Positions 1 to 11,625 of a DNA stretch of 54,146 nt are shown one piece after another. Position numbers and translations under genes: made by a program. Under the pieces are notes generated by a model. It was given only the letters and a program-made list of their open reading frames with translations. It was not told where the DNA came from and did no database searches. The stretch lies in NCBI GenBank assembly GCA_033064195.1, contig JARBJD010000425.1, forward strand, positions 1 through 54,146. Direction: 5' to 3'. Each line of letters starts with the position of its first letter. The first letter of the stretch is position 1. This DNA is from Blattamonas nauphoetae. Lineage: Eukaryota; Preaxostyla; Oxymonadida.

Positions 1-56
1 CAACTGAACAATAAAACTGCATGATCAGAGCGATAGGGAGAGATAGAAACAGAGCG

Positions 57-1643
57 TTACAGAGCGAGGGAGGTGACGAGTCCTTCGAAGAAGACCAGTT
101 CGTTCCTCTTGTCTGCCAACGCCACAATGAACGGCCGATCGAAAACAAGCTGTGGGACAGGGGCTTCCGGGGAGGCATCATCAGCAGTCCCATCATGACG
201 GCTGTCGCTGCGGCTGCTTCAACTCCGTTCTCCGCCACTTTCAGGACTGTTTTGTGGATCACCTGGCTGCGAGACAAAAGAGATGGGAGAGGATGATGGG
301 AAAACAAGGGAAGAAGTGGGAGAAGGGAATAGTGTCGAAAGAGGACGATGAATCCAAACTCGATTTTGAGTGGTTGAGGCGAGATTCGGGGAACTCGGCA
401 GCATCTGAGAACGCCGCCCCATCCCAAGGGCAGTCAGTGGTTCTTTCAGTTCTTCTGAACACTCCAGCTCGAACTTCGGAAGATGAAGTTCGATTCTGGT
501 TTATTCACACAAACACAAGAGCAGAGAATGAAACAGGGAAGAAATCACACCGAGGAGGGAGTGCATTCTTTCACAAGTGCCGAAAACTCTTTTGGGTCGA
601 GATATTTTCCAGCTGTGGAGAGAAGCATTCTGCCCAGTTTCTGAGAAGAGCACAAAAGAATCGCATTCAAAGGAGAATAATGAACACACCGTTTGGAAGA
701 ATCAGAACCATCATCGCTTCGGGATGCGCAAAGTCCAGGCACACTGCCGAAACGTCAGAATTGTGACAAGTCCGAAGAGCATGTTTCATGTGCATCATGT
801 TCACTTTCCGCTTCTCTCCGTCAAACAGCGTGAAGTCCTGCTTCCGTGTCTTCGATTGCTCGAATTTCACTTGGAAATCTTGTTGGAAGTGGACAGTGTT
901 CACCAACACCATTTTGTGGTCAGGCGCCAGCTGATTAACGACTTGCTTGATCAGGCCCTTCGTATTCGTGCTCACCCACTCGTTGATGGCTGAGACAGTC
1001 CTGAGAAGAGGCAGAAGGGGAGGGAGGGATGAGATGACGAGAAGGAGGGGGAACGAGTGAAGATGTGATTGAAAAGTGTGATCGATGAAATATTGTTAAA
1101 CAGGGAAATGAACAGATGAATCAAAAATGGACAAACTCTGCTTTTGAGAAATCCATCGATTTGGCTGTCGCGTCGAAGACAGACTCGCTCTCGAAAGAAA
1201 CCCAGCGAAGACTGGAAACTTGTCCGAAATCCACAACGAGTTCGCCATTGTGAAGAGAGGTGCCCGATTCTCCATCTGTCTTCCTGCCGTCAACATCGAA
1301 TGAAGCGTGTTGATCTGAATCGAAATAAAGCAGATATTCAAAATATCAAAACAGAAAGCGCATACTGGCTCGTCACTCGATGCATTTGGAAGACAGAGGG
1401 TCTCCTTCATTGAATGCAGAGTGCTTCCCATCGCTCCATTTCCAGCCATCAGCAAACACTCGTGGATCGACAGCGGTGAAATGAAAACATTCTTTCCAGA
1501 CGATCCAAGCAGAGTCGTAAGTTTCTGTCCAAACTTTCCAACACTGGTTGATTGGTCTTGCAGTGATGAATCGAACTTGTATTTGTCGAACGCTGGAAAC
1601 ACAAATTCAGGGCCTGGTGGTTTTCAGTGATGATATCGGACAT
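57..1643 (-). pseudogene. Serpin gene, copy A (frame-disrupted)
   Basis: This is the same serpin as at 36563-38159. The exons correspond to about 1643-1137, 1000-690, 640-551, 495-360 and 266-57, with introns of 136, 49, 55 and 93 nt at the same places. Exon 2 encodes the shutter/sheet region with the motif MVLVNTVHF, and exon 5 holds the reactive-centre-loop hinge and the end of the protein. The summed exon length is six bases shorter than in copy B. The losses are single bases, for example one T of a T-run near 1620, one C near 1185 and one G in a G-run near 175, so the reading frame breaks in several exons. Because losses concentrate in homopolymers, sequencing error is as likely as true decay. 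The family call is firm; calling it a pseudogene is provisional. Confidence 0.8.
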
Positions 1644-2060
1644 AGAATCTAGATCAAAATAAAATTAATACATTGACTACACGATACTCTTTGAAATCTT
1701 GAAGAAGTCGATGTCACCATGTTTGTTATCTGGCCCAAATCATGTTGCCCATCGACCCGTTTTATCTGTCCTCTCTGTTAGTGCCAACCACGCTACCGTG
1801 TTCGCTTCCCTCTCACTTGGTTTGTGGTCACCAGATGTACAAATAAAGGTTGGATCCAATCAACATGATTCTCTGAAAAAGAGTCTCTCTCCTCAATTGA
1901 ATTAGCTTATGTGATAGAAATGACTGAAAGTTGATTTATCCATTGTCACTCGTGTCCACAACGAATCATCAACCAATCTGAGTGATTCATTTGAAAACGA
2001 AGAAATGAGGATTCGAATAATGCATTGATCCTCTCTGCGGAAAAATACAAGCACCAAAGA
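1644..2060. promoter_or_regulatory. Divergent intergenic region, serpin / surface-protein gene
   Basis: This ~420-bp spacer lies between the minus-strand serpin start and the plus-strand surface-protein start, so both promoters must be here or in the first exons. It is AT-rich near the serpin side (1655-1680). No TATA box or initiator could be assigned with confidence. The equivalent spacer in copy B is 38160-38579 and nearly identical, with a small indel near 38211. Confidence 0.45.
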
Positions 2061-5000
2061 ATGACTCTCCTCTTGTTCCTTGCTGAAACTCTCCCACTCA
2101 CAATAGTTCTGTGTGGGAAGAGCAGAAAGCAGATCCCTCCGGCTGTTCCTGGACGAGCATTTCCAACAATCAAACAGCAAGAATTGGAACGGAAACGATA
2201 TTGTTCATCTTCCAAATGGAATCTTCTCTTCGTGTGGATACCCAGTGATTTCAAGGACGTTGACTCTGGAAGGAATGAAGACCGAACTCCATATCTCGGC
2301 TGAACGGAACGCTATCGAAACTGAATCTGAAAATGGAATTGAATCATCAAGTGCTGATGACAATTCGCTGCTGTCGATCTTCAGGATTCGAAATTCGACA
2401 GTTTCACTGAGATCACTTTGCATCAACAGCGAAGGACGCTCGTCTCTGATTGCGTCAGTTTCATCGTCATTTGTGAGAGTGTCGGAGAGTGATATTCGCT
2501 CAAACGGGATGAACAGTCCGTTTGTGATGCTGACCGGGATGGGAGATGGACAATCAGGTGATATTGGAAGTTGTCTGGATGTGTGGAACCGTCGTCACAT
2601 TTCGTCGTCGCTGTTGTCTCTTGTGCCTCTTGCGGAACTCTCTCGCAAGTCGGATCTGACAGTGAATGCTGGAAATGGATGGACAGCAATTGAAGAAAGT
2701 GGATTTGCTTCTTCAATTCGGATATCAGCTCGCTCTCTTTCGATCTGTGATTGTTGCTTGACATTTGGGACAGGCCCTCTGATTGGTTTTGGAAGTGGGA
2801 GGGAGATGACAGCACGAAGTGGTGAACATTCAGCCCTGCCTTGGAAGGTGTCTTCGCAGCTGATTTCGAGTTGTGTAATGAACACGACGAACACTGCATC
2901 AAACGTGAAAGTGGACGAACTGGAAGAGATGGAGTTGACTCAAGTTGTGACTGGCAGCCGAGTCTGTTCGAGCACGAACCATCTTTATGGAACAGCGTGT
3001 GTGGACATGAATGCGAATGTGATGGGAAGTCTTCTGAGTCTGAACACTTCGTTCTGGTCGTGCTTGACCGACACTCCAACCCATCTCGGCCAACACTTCA
3101 AAACCCGACAAGACCTCGCTCAATCTGCCTTCTTCAAACTGTGCACATTCAATGATTGTACCTCATCTTTACACGGTGGTGCGATCCATCTCAATGACAA
3201 AGGCTCACTCATCGTCGAAGAATGTTCGTTCCAGACGTGTCAGACCGGTTCTTCCACTGGTGGTGCCATTTTATTCCAACCATTGCAAAAAGCCTCATTC
3301 ATCGCGAAGTCGTCGTTGTTTGTTGAGTGCTCGAGTGAATATGCTTCTGGGTCGATCTTCTTCTTGTCACCATCGTCAACCATTGTCAACTGTGTATTTG
3401 TCAACTCCACATCATCAGCGTATGGAGGATGTATCTGTGCGAGCTATTGGGACGCTGTCTCAACATCCTCCTCGATCACAAATTGCCTCTTCGAGGAGTG
3501 CAGCACAACAGGTACAGACCCAAATCACCCGTACAGTGGCGGTGCTCTGTACTTCTTCGACGCAAGTTCCATCCAGCTCAATTTTCTCAATTTTCGAGGA
3601 AACACAGCAACACTCTATCCTGGCAACGACATCATGTTCTTTGGGGTGACTCCTTTGATCACATCGAGAACGATTGTTGGATGTACGTCTACATCTGACT
3701 CTCCTCGACTGCGAGTATATCAAGAAGCAGAAGGAACAGATGATCATCTCCCAACTCCAACAACAACTCCCTCAATTGTTTTGTGTGAGGCAACAACAAG
3801 TGATACAGACACTGCCGAATTCACTCTGAAGATGAGCCAACCAATGACTGGAACAGTTCTGGTGCTGATTGACAATTCTGGTGGGACTCGAACACCAACA
3901 AGCGACCAGGCACCGAACATTGGACGAGTCATCTCTTTCTCATTCGACAATTCCGACTCAAGTTCGTGTCGTGTTCCACTTGGCGAGAGTGGCCTCGTCC
4001 AAACTCCCCTCGACGCTTATAAAGTGAACACATCGTTATTTGTTGGAAGCTTTGTCCTCTCAGCCAGCTGTGTTCTGGACGAAAGCGAGGAGAATACATT
4101 GATCACCGTTTCTGGTTCTGGAATCCCGTCTGGCATCCTCTCAGTGACTCTCTCCGACGCCACCGTCCTCGACTTTGAGTTTCGACCACAACAGACATCC
4201 TCCGAAGTGTTGACTGTCCCTCTGACTGGTGATTCACCACAATTGGGATATGGAGAGACGTACACAATCGTCAGTGCTGAATCGCAAACTCTGCCAACCA
4301 GCCCCGTCGCCATACCCTACTCCATCACATTCATCATCCCCAACCCGCCTCGTCTGACGACTCTCAATGAAGCAGAATATGACTCAGCGCTGAAGACAGT
4401 CAGGATCAGCCTGGAAGGAGTGGATCTTTCAGGAACTCACAAAGTGACACTGTCAGTGAATGGAACAGAGACAGTGACGATTGATGTTGTGTTCAGTTCG
4501 TCTCAAGGACAACTTGGAGGAATCCTGTTCGACAGCGAAACACCAACGAATGTGAACATGGCATTCAACACTCGATATGAGATCGTCGAGATGAAGAAAG
4601 ATGATGTGAAAGTGTTGTGTTTGGGAGCCCTCTCGTTCACCACGAAAACTGAGCCGACTCGTCTTGTGACATTGGAATGTGGATACGATGAAGCGAAGAA
4701 GACTGCTTTGATTCGGATGACTGGCCGAGCATTGGATTCAACGAAGGAATACGAGATTGAGCTTCGTGATTCTGGAAACTCGAAGAAAACGATTGAAATG
4801 TCATTCAACCCGACATTGTGTGAATGGGAAGGGTCTGCGATTCTGTATTCGGTGTCTGAAACAGTGGAGCTGGAATATGGGATGACATACTCAGTTCGTG
4901 GATTCATGACGAAAGGGGAGACATCACCACATCTTCATGAAGAACTCACAATCACGATTGATGACGAGCCATCACGTTTCAACGTTGTCTCGATCACTCC

Positions 5001-5959
5001 CAACTCCATCCACACCTCCCTCCGCCTCCAGCTTTCAGGAAACGGCTTCATTGGCAAATATCTTGTGACACTCACTTCTGACTTCTCGTTTGTTGTCACT
5101 GCTGAGTCTGCCACATCAGCTGTGTCTGAAGAAATCGCACTTGGATGGTCAGACAGCCTCGCATTCGATGCACCCTTCACCATCCAGTCGATCGTCTCTA
5201 TGAACCCAGATTCGGTCGTCCTCTTGAATGGTACGCTGTCTTTCACAACACCGAAGAAGCAAGATTCACTGTCTCTGTTTGTGGATGGTGGAACAGGAGA
5301 GACGAGTCGGTTTTGTGGAGAATCATCTCGTCCTTGCTTGTCTGTGGAAGTTGGTTGGGAGATTATTGCTGAACTTGGAGTTCGTCGACCAACGATTGGG
5401 ATTGTTGACTCAGCGACACTTGGATCTCCGATTCGAGTTGAGAATGGGATGGTTGCACTTCTTTCGAATTTTGGAAATGTTGAACCGACACTTCGAATTC
5501 CGTCATCTGCTTGTGCTCAAGTGGAAAGTGGGATGATTGTTGTGTCGTCGTCGACACTTGAGATTCGGGATGTTGACATTGTGATTGACTCTCTCTCTCC
5601 TTCGTTCGTTCTCCTTTCTGCAATGAACTCGAACTTGACACTGAAGGAAGGTTCATTTGTTGGACCACAATCGATGCCTTCGTCGAACGATGAATTGTCA
5701 GAAGAGATCTGTTCATGGACGAGTGGGATACTTCAGCTGGATAACTGTGACACTTCGATCGTTTTCACAGTTATTGCCAACCTCTCCTTTGGAGCTGTGA
5801 ACATGAGGAACGGGTCACTGGAAGTTGTGACAAGTTCATTTCATGCCAACTCGCCAAATCTGTCATCTTTCCCTTCGTCGAAACATCCGCTGCTCGGATG
5901 GTGGACACATCGAGATTGGGAGTCTGAATGGCGTTGGGGACGGCTTTCCCTTCGGTCAA
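2061..5959 (+). pseudogene. Beta-helix / kinase surface protein, 5' part, copy A (interrupted by insertion)
   Basis: This is the ectodomain half of a large secreted membrane protein. The start at 2061 is chosen because it opens a signal peptide beginning MTLLLFLAETLPL. In this copy a 2-nt shortfall near 2117 relative to copy B puts the signal peptide out of frame with the rest, so the long open frame begins only at 2113. After the signal come Ser/Thr-rich right-handed beta-helix repeats (clear around 3160-3660), then four beta-sandwich-like repeats of ~95-100 residues (about 4070-5200). Next is the signature SLFVDGGTGETSRFCGESSR and a second helix-like stretch. Near 5876 and 5928 small deletions (about 4 and 7 nt versus copy B) again shift the frame just before the gene is cut by the TIR element. 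The downstream pieces are at 25413-25485 and 34302-35663. Confidence 0.8.
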
Positions 5960-5973
5960 GCCGAACACAACTG

Positions 5974-6044
5974 GGCTCGTCTCCCAGTCTTCTAGTGAGA
6001 TGGTCTGACCTACCCGAAATAAGATATAATGTGGGTGGTCTGAT
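5974..6044 (+). repeat. Left terminal inverted repeat of the TIR element
   Basis: It is identical over 71 bp to the reverse complement of 25331-25401, starting GGCTCGTCTCCCAGTC and ending GGTGGTCTGAT. Weak similarity of the two arms continues a few bases inward (AAAGCG). Confidence 0.9.
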
Positions 6045-7714
6045 CAAAGCGTTTTGTTATGATTATCGAAAAGTTCATACGCCTCCTGGTCAATATAACT
6101 GCATTTGCCAATGATTGAAACCACGCTCGAATAAGTTGTCACAGGCTTATATGACAATAACTCAGTCCAATGAATTCCAAAAAGTTCATGTCTATTTCAA
6201 CTGAGTCAAGATGCGTTTAACATCAAAGATGACTTTAAGCTGTTGATGATTACCTCATTAATGCTCCATCTCGTTTAAACTGACAGGAGCATTCTGACAA
6301 CGGAAAGGAATTCAATCCAGAGGAAAGAAAACAGCACCAAGATTTTCAACATAAACCAGCGTTGACCAGTCCAGGAGGCGTATATTATCTCAGAAAGATC
6401 CCAGCCCGTAGATATTCCTGCCTTGACCACATTTACATGGGAATTAGTGTCGTGTGACAGGATCGTCCATTGAACCCACAACACCACGGGAGGGGTTCCT
6501 CATTACCGATCAATGGAAACGAACGACTTCATAATTCGATCCAAGAGCATTCCCGAGCAGCATTGGCTCGTCCTTCGTCATCTGGACAAGTCAGATCAAG
6601 TCATAACGGATCTCAGCCTAAGCATGCCCTCCAGAGGGAAACCACGCTGTTATCGGTTTTTTCTGACAATAAAACCACTTTCTGATCCTATCGTGAGGTC
6701 AAGAACACATATCTCTGAAAGATAGGTGAACCAACAACCGTTTGGAAATTCAGGGTTCAGGCAGTCAATACAGCGGGATCGGAAGGCTGTCGTCAAAGTA
6801 AGGGGAGAAGGTGAGGGGTCTTAACACGTTATTCTCCTCGTGCGTCCACCAACTCCAACACTGTCATGGAAGTCACATAAGTGATCGAACCCACCGTTGT
6901 ATTTCGTTCATAGGATGGCCTCGGAGATTGATTGGCAATGAGATGCTCGAATTTGTGCGGAAAACTCGAGTCGCCCTCCATCAGCCTCTCTTACAACCAA
7001 AGAAAACATTGAAACAGGATCGAACGATTTCTTGCTTCTCAGAAAGCAACATGGACCACTTGGGGTGGGAGGAACGCCAGGGAACATCCTTGTTTCAGTT
7101 TCAGTTCTGATTTTTCGCCTTTCGGATAGAGAAGATGGACAGTATGTCCAGCCAAGCACATCCATCGGAAGTACCTCACCGCAATCTTTGCCAAGTTCAA
7201 GGCAAGCTTGTTCGCGATTCTGAATACTCTTTCACAATTGGGCTGACGCGTGAAATGAAAGCTGGTGGTCTGGCTGTCCCACCGAGCCGAACAACGACGA
7301 AGGATCCCTCAGCAGACATCGAAAGGTTATCCAGAACGACCATCACGACCAACAAAGCGATGGATCGTCCTCCCGTTCCCTTCATGACAAGGGGTGTGCT
7401 CTTGTGAAAGATTGCGCTCCAGCGAAGCATCGTGCGTTCAAAGTCAAGCTTTTCAAAGATCCTTACGAAATCACAGATAACGACAATGACTATCCGATTC
7501 GAATGTTCCTCTCTTCCCATTACCTTTCTGGACAAACGAAATCGATTCTAAACGGGAAGAGTGATTGCTCGTGATGTAAATTCACATATGACAACTGCCG
7601 CACACGGACATATGCCCTCGCTTACGTCGAGAATACTAAAGCGTACGAAGGAACTGACTATACTCGTGTGTATCGCGACGCAGAAATTAACGCTGCTTCT
7701 CACACAATTCACGT
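6045..7714 (+). pseudogene. Degraded coding region of the TIR element, left of the nested hAT
   Basis: No intact gene is present. Several short stretches look like real protein in differing frames. Around 6737-6785 the reading VWKFRVQAVNTAGS resembles the end of a fibronectin-III fold. Around 7396-7714 a frame gives a Lys/Asp-rich, Cys-containing protein with motifs KGCALVKDCAPAKH, YDNCRTRTYALAYV and DYTRVYRDAEIN, with one in-frame TGA near 7573. The last reading runs to the hAT target duplication at 7715 and continues on the far side at 22197 with SWGPFVKSRTINELVAEG, so the hAT cut this gene. Introns or decay could explain the frame changes. The function is not recognised; a transposase of an unfamiliar superfamily is the obvious guess. 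Confidence 0.35.
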
Positions 7715-7954
7715 CTCTAGGACAGGCCTTTCCAAAAAGTCTCCATAATTTGCGCGAGATCCGGTTACGATCTCCAAATATCGAAAACAGGGATGAAAAG
7801 TGGTGGTGATTTATCATGAATCAAGTGAAGTGACTTAAACCCTCATTCTGTCCCTTTCTAAAGCAGTGCACGGGAAAGAAAAAATGACAGGATTGATCGA
7901 GTTTATCTTGTGAAAATTGACATAAATCGAGAGCAAAATCTACTTAATACAAAA

Positions 7955-8620
7955 ATGATCAGTTTTCTCCTCTTTTTCTCAATTTTCGAAGGAAGCCTCT
8001 TTGCATTCAACTCATCCATCTCCATTGATGTCTTCCTCGTCACCAATTCACTTTAGTCGTGTGTAAACCACTTTTCTTCTCCATCGACCACCTTCCTAAT
8101 CAAATAGCCTGGTTTTTCGATTCTGGCAAAGTATCCCTTCAAGGAATTCACGATCAGAAAACAACAATCGTTCGAAGCATTCCTCCAGTGTTGAGTCTGG
8201 CCTTCACCTCGACTTCAAACATCAATATGTCGAACATGGTGTCCCATTCAATAAGACACCGTTCTGAATGCATTCAGACAACCTCATCTCTGATCCGTGA
8301 ATCTCAACGCAGTATCCTGAATCGCTGGGAAATTAAACATCAACTGTGGCCAACCAGTTTTGTTGTGTATTCTTTAAAAACTTGGTGTCACAAGCTATCG
8401 GAACGATTATCGGTACTACCGCAATCCCAACCCTCATCTCACAATTGGACAATGTCTGGAGAGAATGGATTGCACCACCACGTTCATACCATACAACAAC
8501 ACATTCCCATCATTTTTCAGCTTTATCTTCTGTACAAACCCATACATACTCGTCCAAGGTCCCCACAACTCATCGGATTTCTACTTCATTCTTCACCGGA
8601 GTTTTCTTCTGCGATTGAAG
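7955..8620 (+). CDS. Start of an unrecognised secreted-protein-like gene (hAT1 cargo)
   Basis: An ATG at 7955 opens a hydrophobic leader (MISFLLFFSIFEGSLFAFNS) that looks like a signal peptide, running to a TAG at 8054. A following 55-nt GT...AG stretch (about 8060-8116) could be an intron, since introns of this size occur in the serpin. Past it two frames are long: one is open from 8059 to 8694 and, in copy B, on to 45245. Another around 8400-8620 gives the protein-like string CTTTFIPYNNTFPSFF. I cannot choose between them. The gene is cut at 8620 by hAT3 in copy A and is uninterrupted there in copy B. No function is assigned. Confidence 0.3.
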
Positions 8621-9091
8621 TTGGCATGTTAATTGGATTGGACGTTGCCAATGTTGGACTGGACAATCGACCTCTATTGGACATTCATTTTTAGACTTGC
8701 TTCTCTCATCCTCAATTCACTCATTCAATCATTTTCACAAAGAAATGACAATAATCACTTAAGAAATAGCGAAATGGAGATAATTTGATCATATTTAGCC
8801 AAGTGTGAATCTCGACTTGATCCACCCACCATTGGACGTCATTGGACGTGACTGGACATTTCGCTGAAATTTTTTTTCTGAAGTCTACACAATTAGTGCA
8901 TCCCGTTTATTGAGGTTTTGACGAGTCGGCAAAATTGGACAGTCCAATGGACTGTCCAGTCCTGGACTGTCCAATCGACACCTATTAAGGGACACAGTTC
9001 ATTCTCAATTCCGATTGCAGTTTGATTTTACCACTTATCTCTCACTTTTTTTGATTAATATTAGATCTCCTCTCTTTGTTTGGGCACTGCA

Positions 9092-9757
9092 ATGTCTTCA
9101 TCTCTGCGTTTTGCTGGCCCTGGATGTGGCCAAACTCACAACGGTTTGAATCGTCATTGACAGTGTTTTCTCTTTTTTTCAATGACACACCTCCTTCACA
9201 CACTCTATCTCAATCTCTCGCAGGAACAGAGTGATCACTCATCCACATGCGACAAGTCGACACAATCCATCTTTCGTTCCCCTTCTGCTCTGAGAAGAAA
9301 CGAACGACAGTCATCATGTGGAAAGATAAAGAAATTCGAATGTGTACAAAGGAACCTTTCACAATGATGGACAAATTGTGCCCCAAAATGCACAAGGATG
9401 GTGGAGTTGCTATTTTCGGTAGCCATCTCTCGCTTATTGTCTTTTTGACGTTTTTTGATTTGATTTGTCCTTCATCACTCTTATATTCACTTCTCTCATT
9501 TGAACAGGGACTGAGGAACAGATAAGAGAAGATAGCGAAAGAATCTAAAGGTGAGCGGAAAGAAGCGGAGGAGAGAAAAACAAGGAAGAAGGAATTGAAG
9601 CACATCATCTTCCTGTCTTGATCTTCGACAATGAGGAACAGGAGTCAGAATTGGATGTGGTGAACGCGACATCTCTCGAACGGGGACAAAATCACTACAG
9701 TGTGGATTCCCACCTCTCCACTTTCAACGTCTTCTCATTCACTCCATTTAGAAAATA
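9092..9757 (+). CDS. Small spliced-looking gene inside hAT3, function unknown
   Basis: ATG at 9092 reads MSSSLRFAGPGCGQTHNG. A GT...CAG stretch ending at about 9222 may be the first intron. Downstream, one frame gives KRTTVIMWKDKEIRMCTKEP, then a likely second intron starting GGTAGCC near 9418 and ending TTTGAACAG near 9508. The following exon-like frame is acidic and Glu-rich (TEEQIREDSERI, then LPVLIFDNEEQESELDV), but with in-frame TAA and TGA between the two parts. The pieces look like an acidic nuclear-type protein, but no family is recognised. Copy B repeats this block in scrambled form at 45840-46740. Confidence 0.3.
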
Positions 9758-10130
9758 CATGTAGCAATGTTTGCGGAGTTGTACTGGTTGAACGACGAGT
9801 TCACCTAAACGCATCCGAACAATATCCGACGATTGATCGGTGTTAAGTTACTCTTTGTGATTAAAAACGATTCTATCGATGCGCAAACTCCATAATTATC
9901 CCCTTTCATCCCAACCATCATCGACACTTCGAACTTGTCCAGGATCAAACGAAGAACAGAAAAGGATAAATGACAACATTTCTCGAATTAAACACCCCTT
10001 CTAGTCTCCCCCCTCATCTCCTTCCAATCGAAACTTAGTTCGGAAGTGGTGTGATATTCATTTTTATAGTTCTATCTTCTCCCAAGTTGATTCAACTTTG
10101 TCACCACTGAAACTTCTCTCCCATCGATCC

Positions 10131-10870
10131 AATGTGATTGTTCCAAGCAGATGGTGTCCAACAAACAACTTATCAATCAACGCTGTCGATTCAGGTTTCA
10201 TCCACACTCTGTGAGAGTCAAAAGAATATCAGGCGAGTGAGCGATACTCCAACTCCTGTACAAAGAGGATGCTCGAAATTTATCGTCTCGTCGAACCCGT
10301 GCGATGATCCGAAACAGCAAATCTTCAAATCTCCACTATATCTTCCTCGTCACCAATTCACTTTAGTCGTGGAAACTCAACTTCTCAATCAGACCACCTT
10401 CCTAATCAAATAGCACAACGAGAGGGATTCTGGCAAAGTATCCCTGATGAGGAGATGATAAAAACGAGAATCGTGAAGAGTAGGGAGAGTGTTGAGTCTG
10501 GCCTTCACTCGACTTCTGTTTTCATCAGATCCCACATGGTGTCCCATTCAATAAGACACCGTTTGAATGCATACAACCTCATCTCTGATCCGTGAATCTC
10601 AACGCAGTATCCTGAATCGCTGAGATTCATCAACTGTGGCCAACCAGTTTTGTTGTGAATTCTTTAAAACTTCTGTCACGCTATCGGAACGATTAATATA
10701 CCTCTTTCACAGGCATTCTGTGGATGCTTTCTTTAATATCATCCCTCCAACCACGATTCGTATTGAGATCGAGCTGTCAGCATAATAGATTTTTACCAGC
10801 TGTACCAAATAGGAGACTCGTCAAGGTCTGGACAATCACACCTCGACTGGACACAGCTTAACAGGCCAAG
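10131..10870. other. Composite right part of hAT3 in copy A
   Basis: From about 10325 to 10695 this block follows 8020-8405 closely but with short gaps and exchanged pieces. From about 10500 and again from 10700 to 10870 it follows copy B 47120-47466. Short runs switch between the two sources. It could be a genuine diverged duplicate, but the switching looks like a consensus built from two different read groups. Confidence 0.5.
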
Positions 10871-10878
10871 ATTGAAGT

Positions 10879-11600
10879 GATGAATCGGACACCGGATCTT
10901 TTACATCGTTCTTTAGTGGAGAAACCCATTTCTCATGTGGAAATACCTGTATTCTCACCCAAAGTCACCGAAGCGGATTCTGATCCGTGGTCATTCGTTT
11001 CTGGCTGAAAGCATGATGAATATTCCACCAATGCATAAACATCGTTGGATACTACCCTCGGAACCACGCCAACACTGGAACAACAAAACAAACGGAATCG
11101 ACAGCTGATCTTCGGCCGAATGTACAACTCGCTGGTGCACGCATACCACAACAATCATCCAACACGACATCAGACCGATCTGACTCCTTCATAAATCTCC
11201 ACTCGTCGCAGGTTGCACAGAAACGCTGCTTGCACACAATCAACACAGCCATCGAGGAGCGGAGGAGATGAGAGAAAGAAGCGCACATGATAGTGAAAGA
11301 GGCAGGGGAGAACGGACAAGCTTCTGAGTCGGTTTCGAGATTGCTACGAAGGAGAAAGGCTGAAATGGAAATCGGATTCTGCCCTTCATTACCGACGTGG
11401 AGAAGGACGAGCTAGACAAGGAGAACCAGCTTGGGACTGGGAGATAGTCAAACTCATCGGTCGAATCGGCACAAACCACAAATACCCTCACTTCCACAGC
11501 ATCGCCTCGCCACTCTCATCATTTATCGCTCGCCCCAGTCCAACTTCAACGAATTCGGCCGCACTACAGATGATCGTGCGAATGAGGGTGTTGCAACGAA
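10879..11600 (+). CDS. Unrecognised coding-like stretch downstream of hAT3
   Basis: Across the empty site in copy B this stretch continues the frame from the gene to its left and reads VEKPISHVEIPVFSPKVTEA before a stop. Further on, other frames give IPPMHKHRWILPSE and EQQNKRNRQLIFGRMYNSLV, and about 11400-11570 gives DWEIVKLIGRIGTNHKYPHF. These are protein-like, but the frame changes and no splice sites can be fixed. The stretch leads straight into the 21-bp minisatellite and occurs twice in copy B (45115-45827 and 47475-48170). Confidence 0.3.
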
Positions 11601-11625
11601 GGAAGAGATTATACGAACGGAGGAC

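Larger units (their letters stand above)
8621..10870. mobile_element. hAT3: 2.25-kb hAT-like element with an empty site in copy B
   Basis: The ends are TTGGCATGTTAA on the left and the complement of TTGGCCTGTTAA on the right. The element is flanked by an 8-bp direct duplication GATTGAAG (8613-8620 and 10871-10878). At 45107-45114 copy B has a single GATTGAAG with the two flanks joined directly, which is the expected pre-insertion site. Near the left end (about 8935-8985) are inverted, GC-poor palindromic arrays of GGACAGTCC / GGACTGTCC that look like subterminal transposase-binding repeats. No transposase is visible, so it is probably non-autonomous. The interior carries a small spliced-looking gene (9092-9757) and a composite right part. 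Confidence 0.8.

Noticed and set aside
57-1643. Copy A serpin as a genuinely separate, decayed paralogue
   Set aside because: Every difference from copy B examined is a one- or two-base indel, mostly in homopolymers, so sequencing error or an unpolished allele is at least as likely.
2423-3079. 218-codon minus-strand open frame opposite the surface gene (also at 38944-39600)
   Set aside because: Low-complexity Ser/His-rich shadow of the plus-strand coding sequence, identical in both copies only because the coding strand is.
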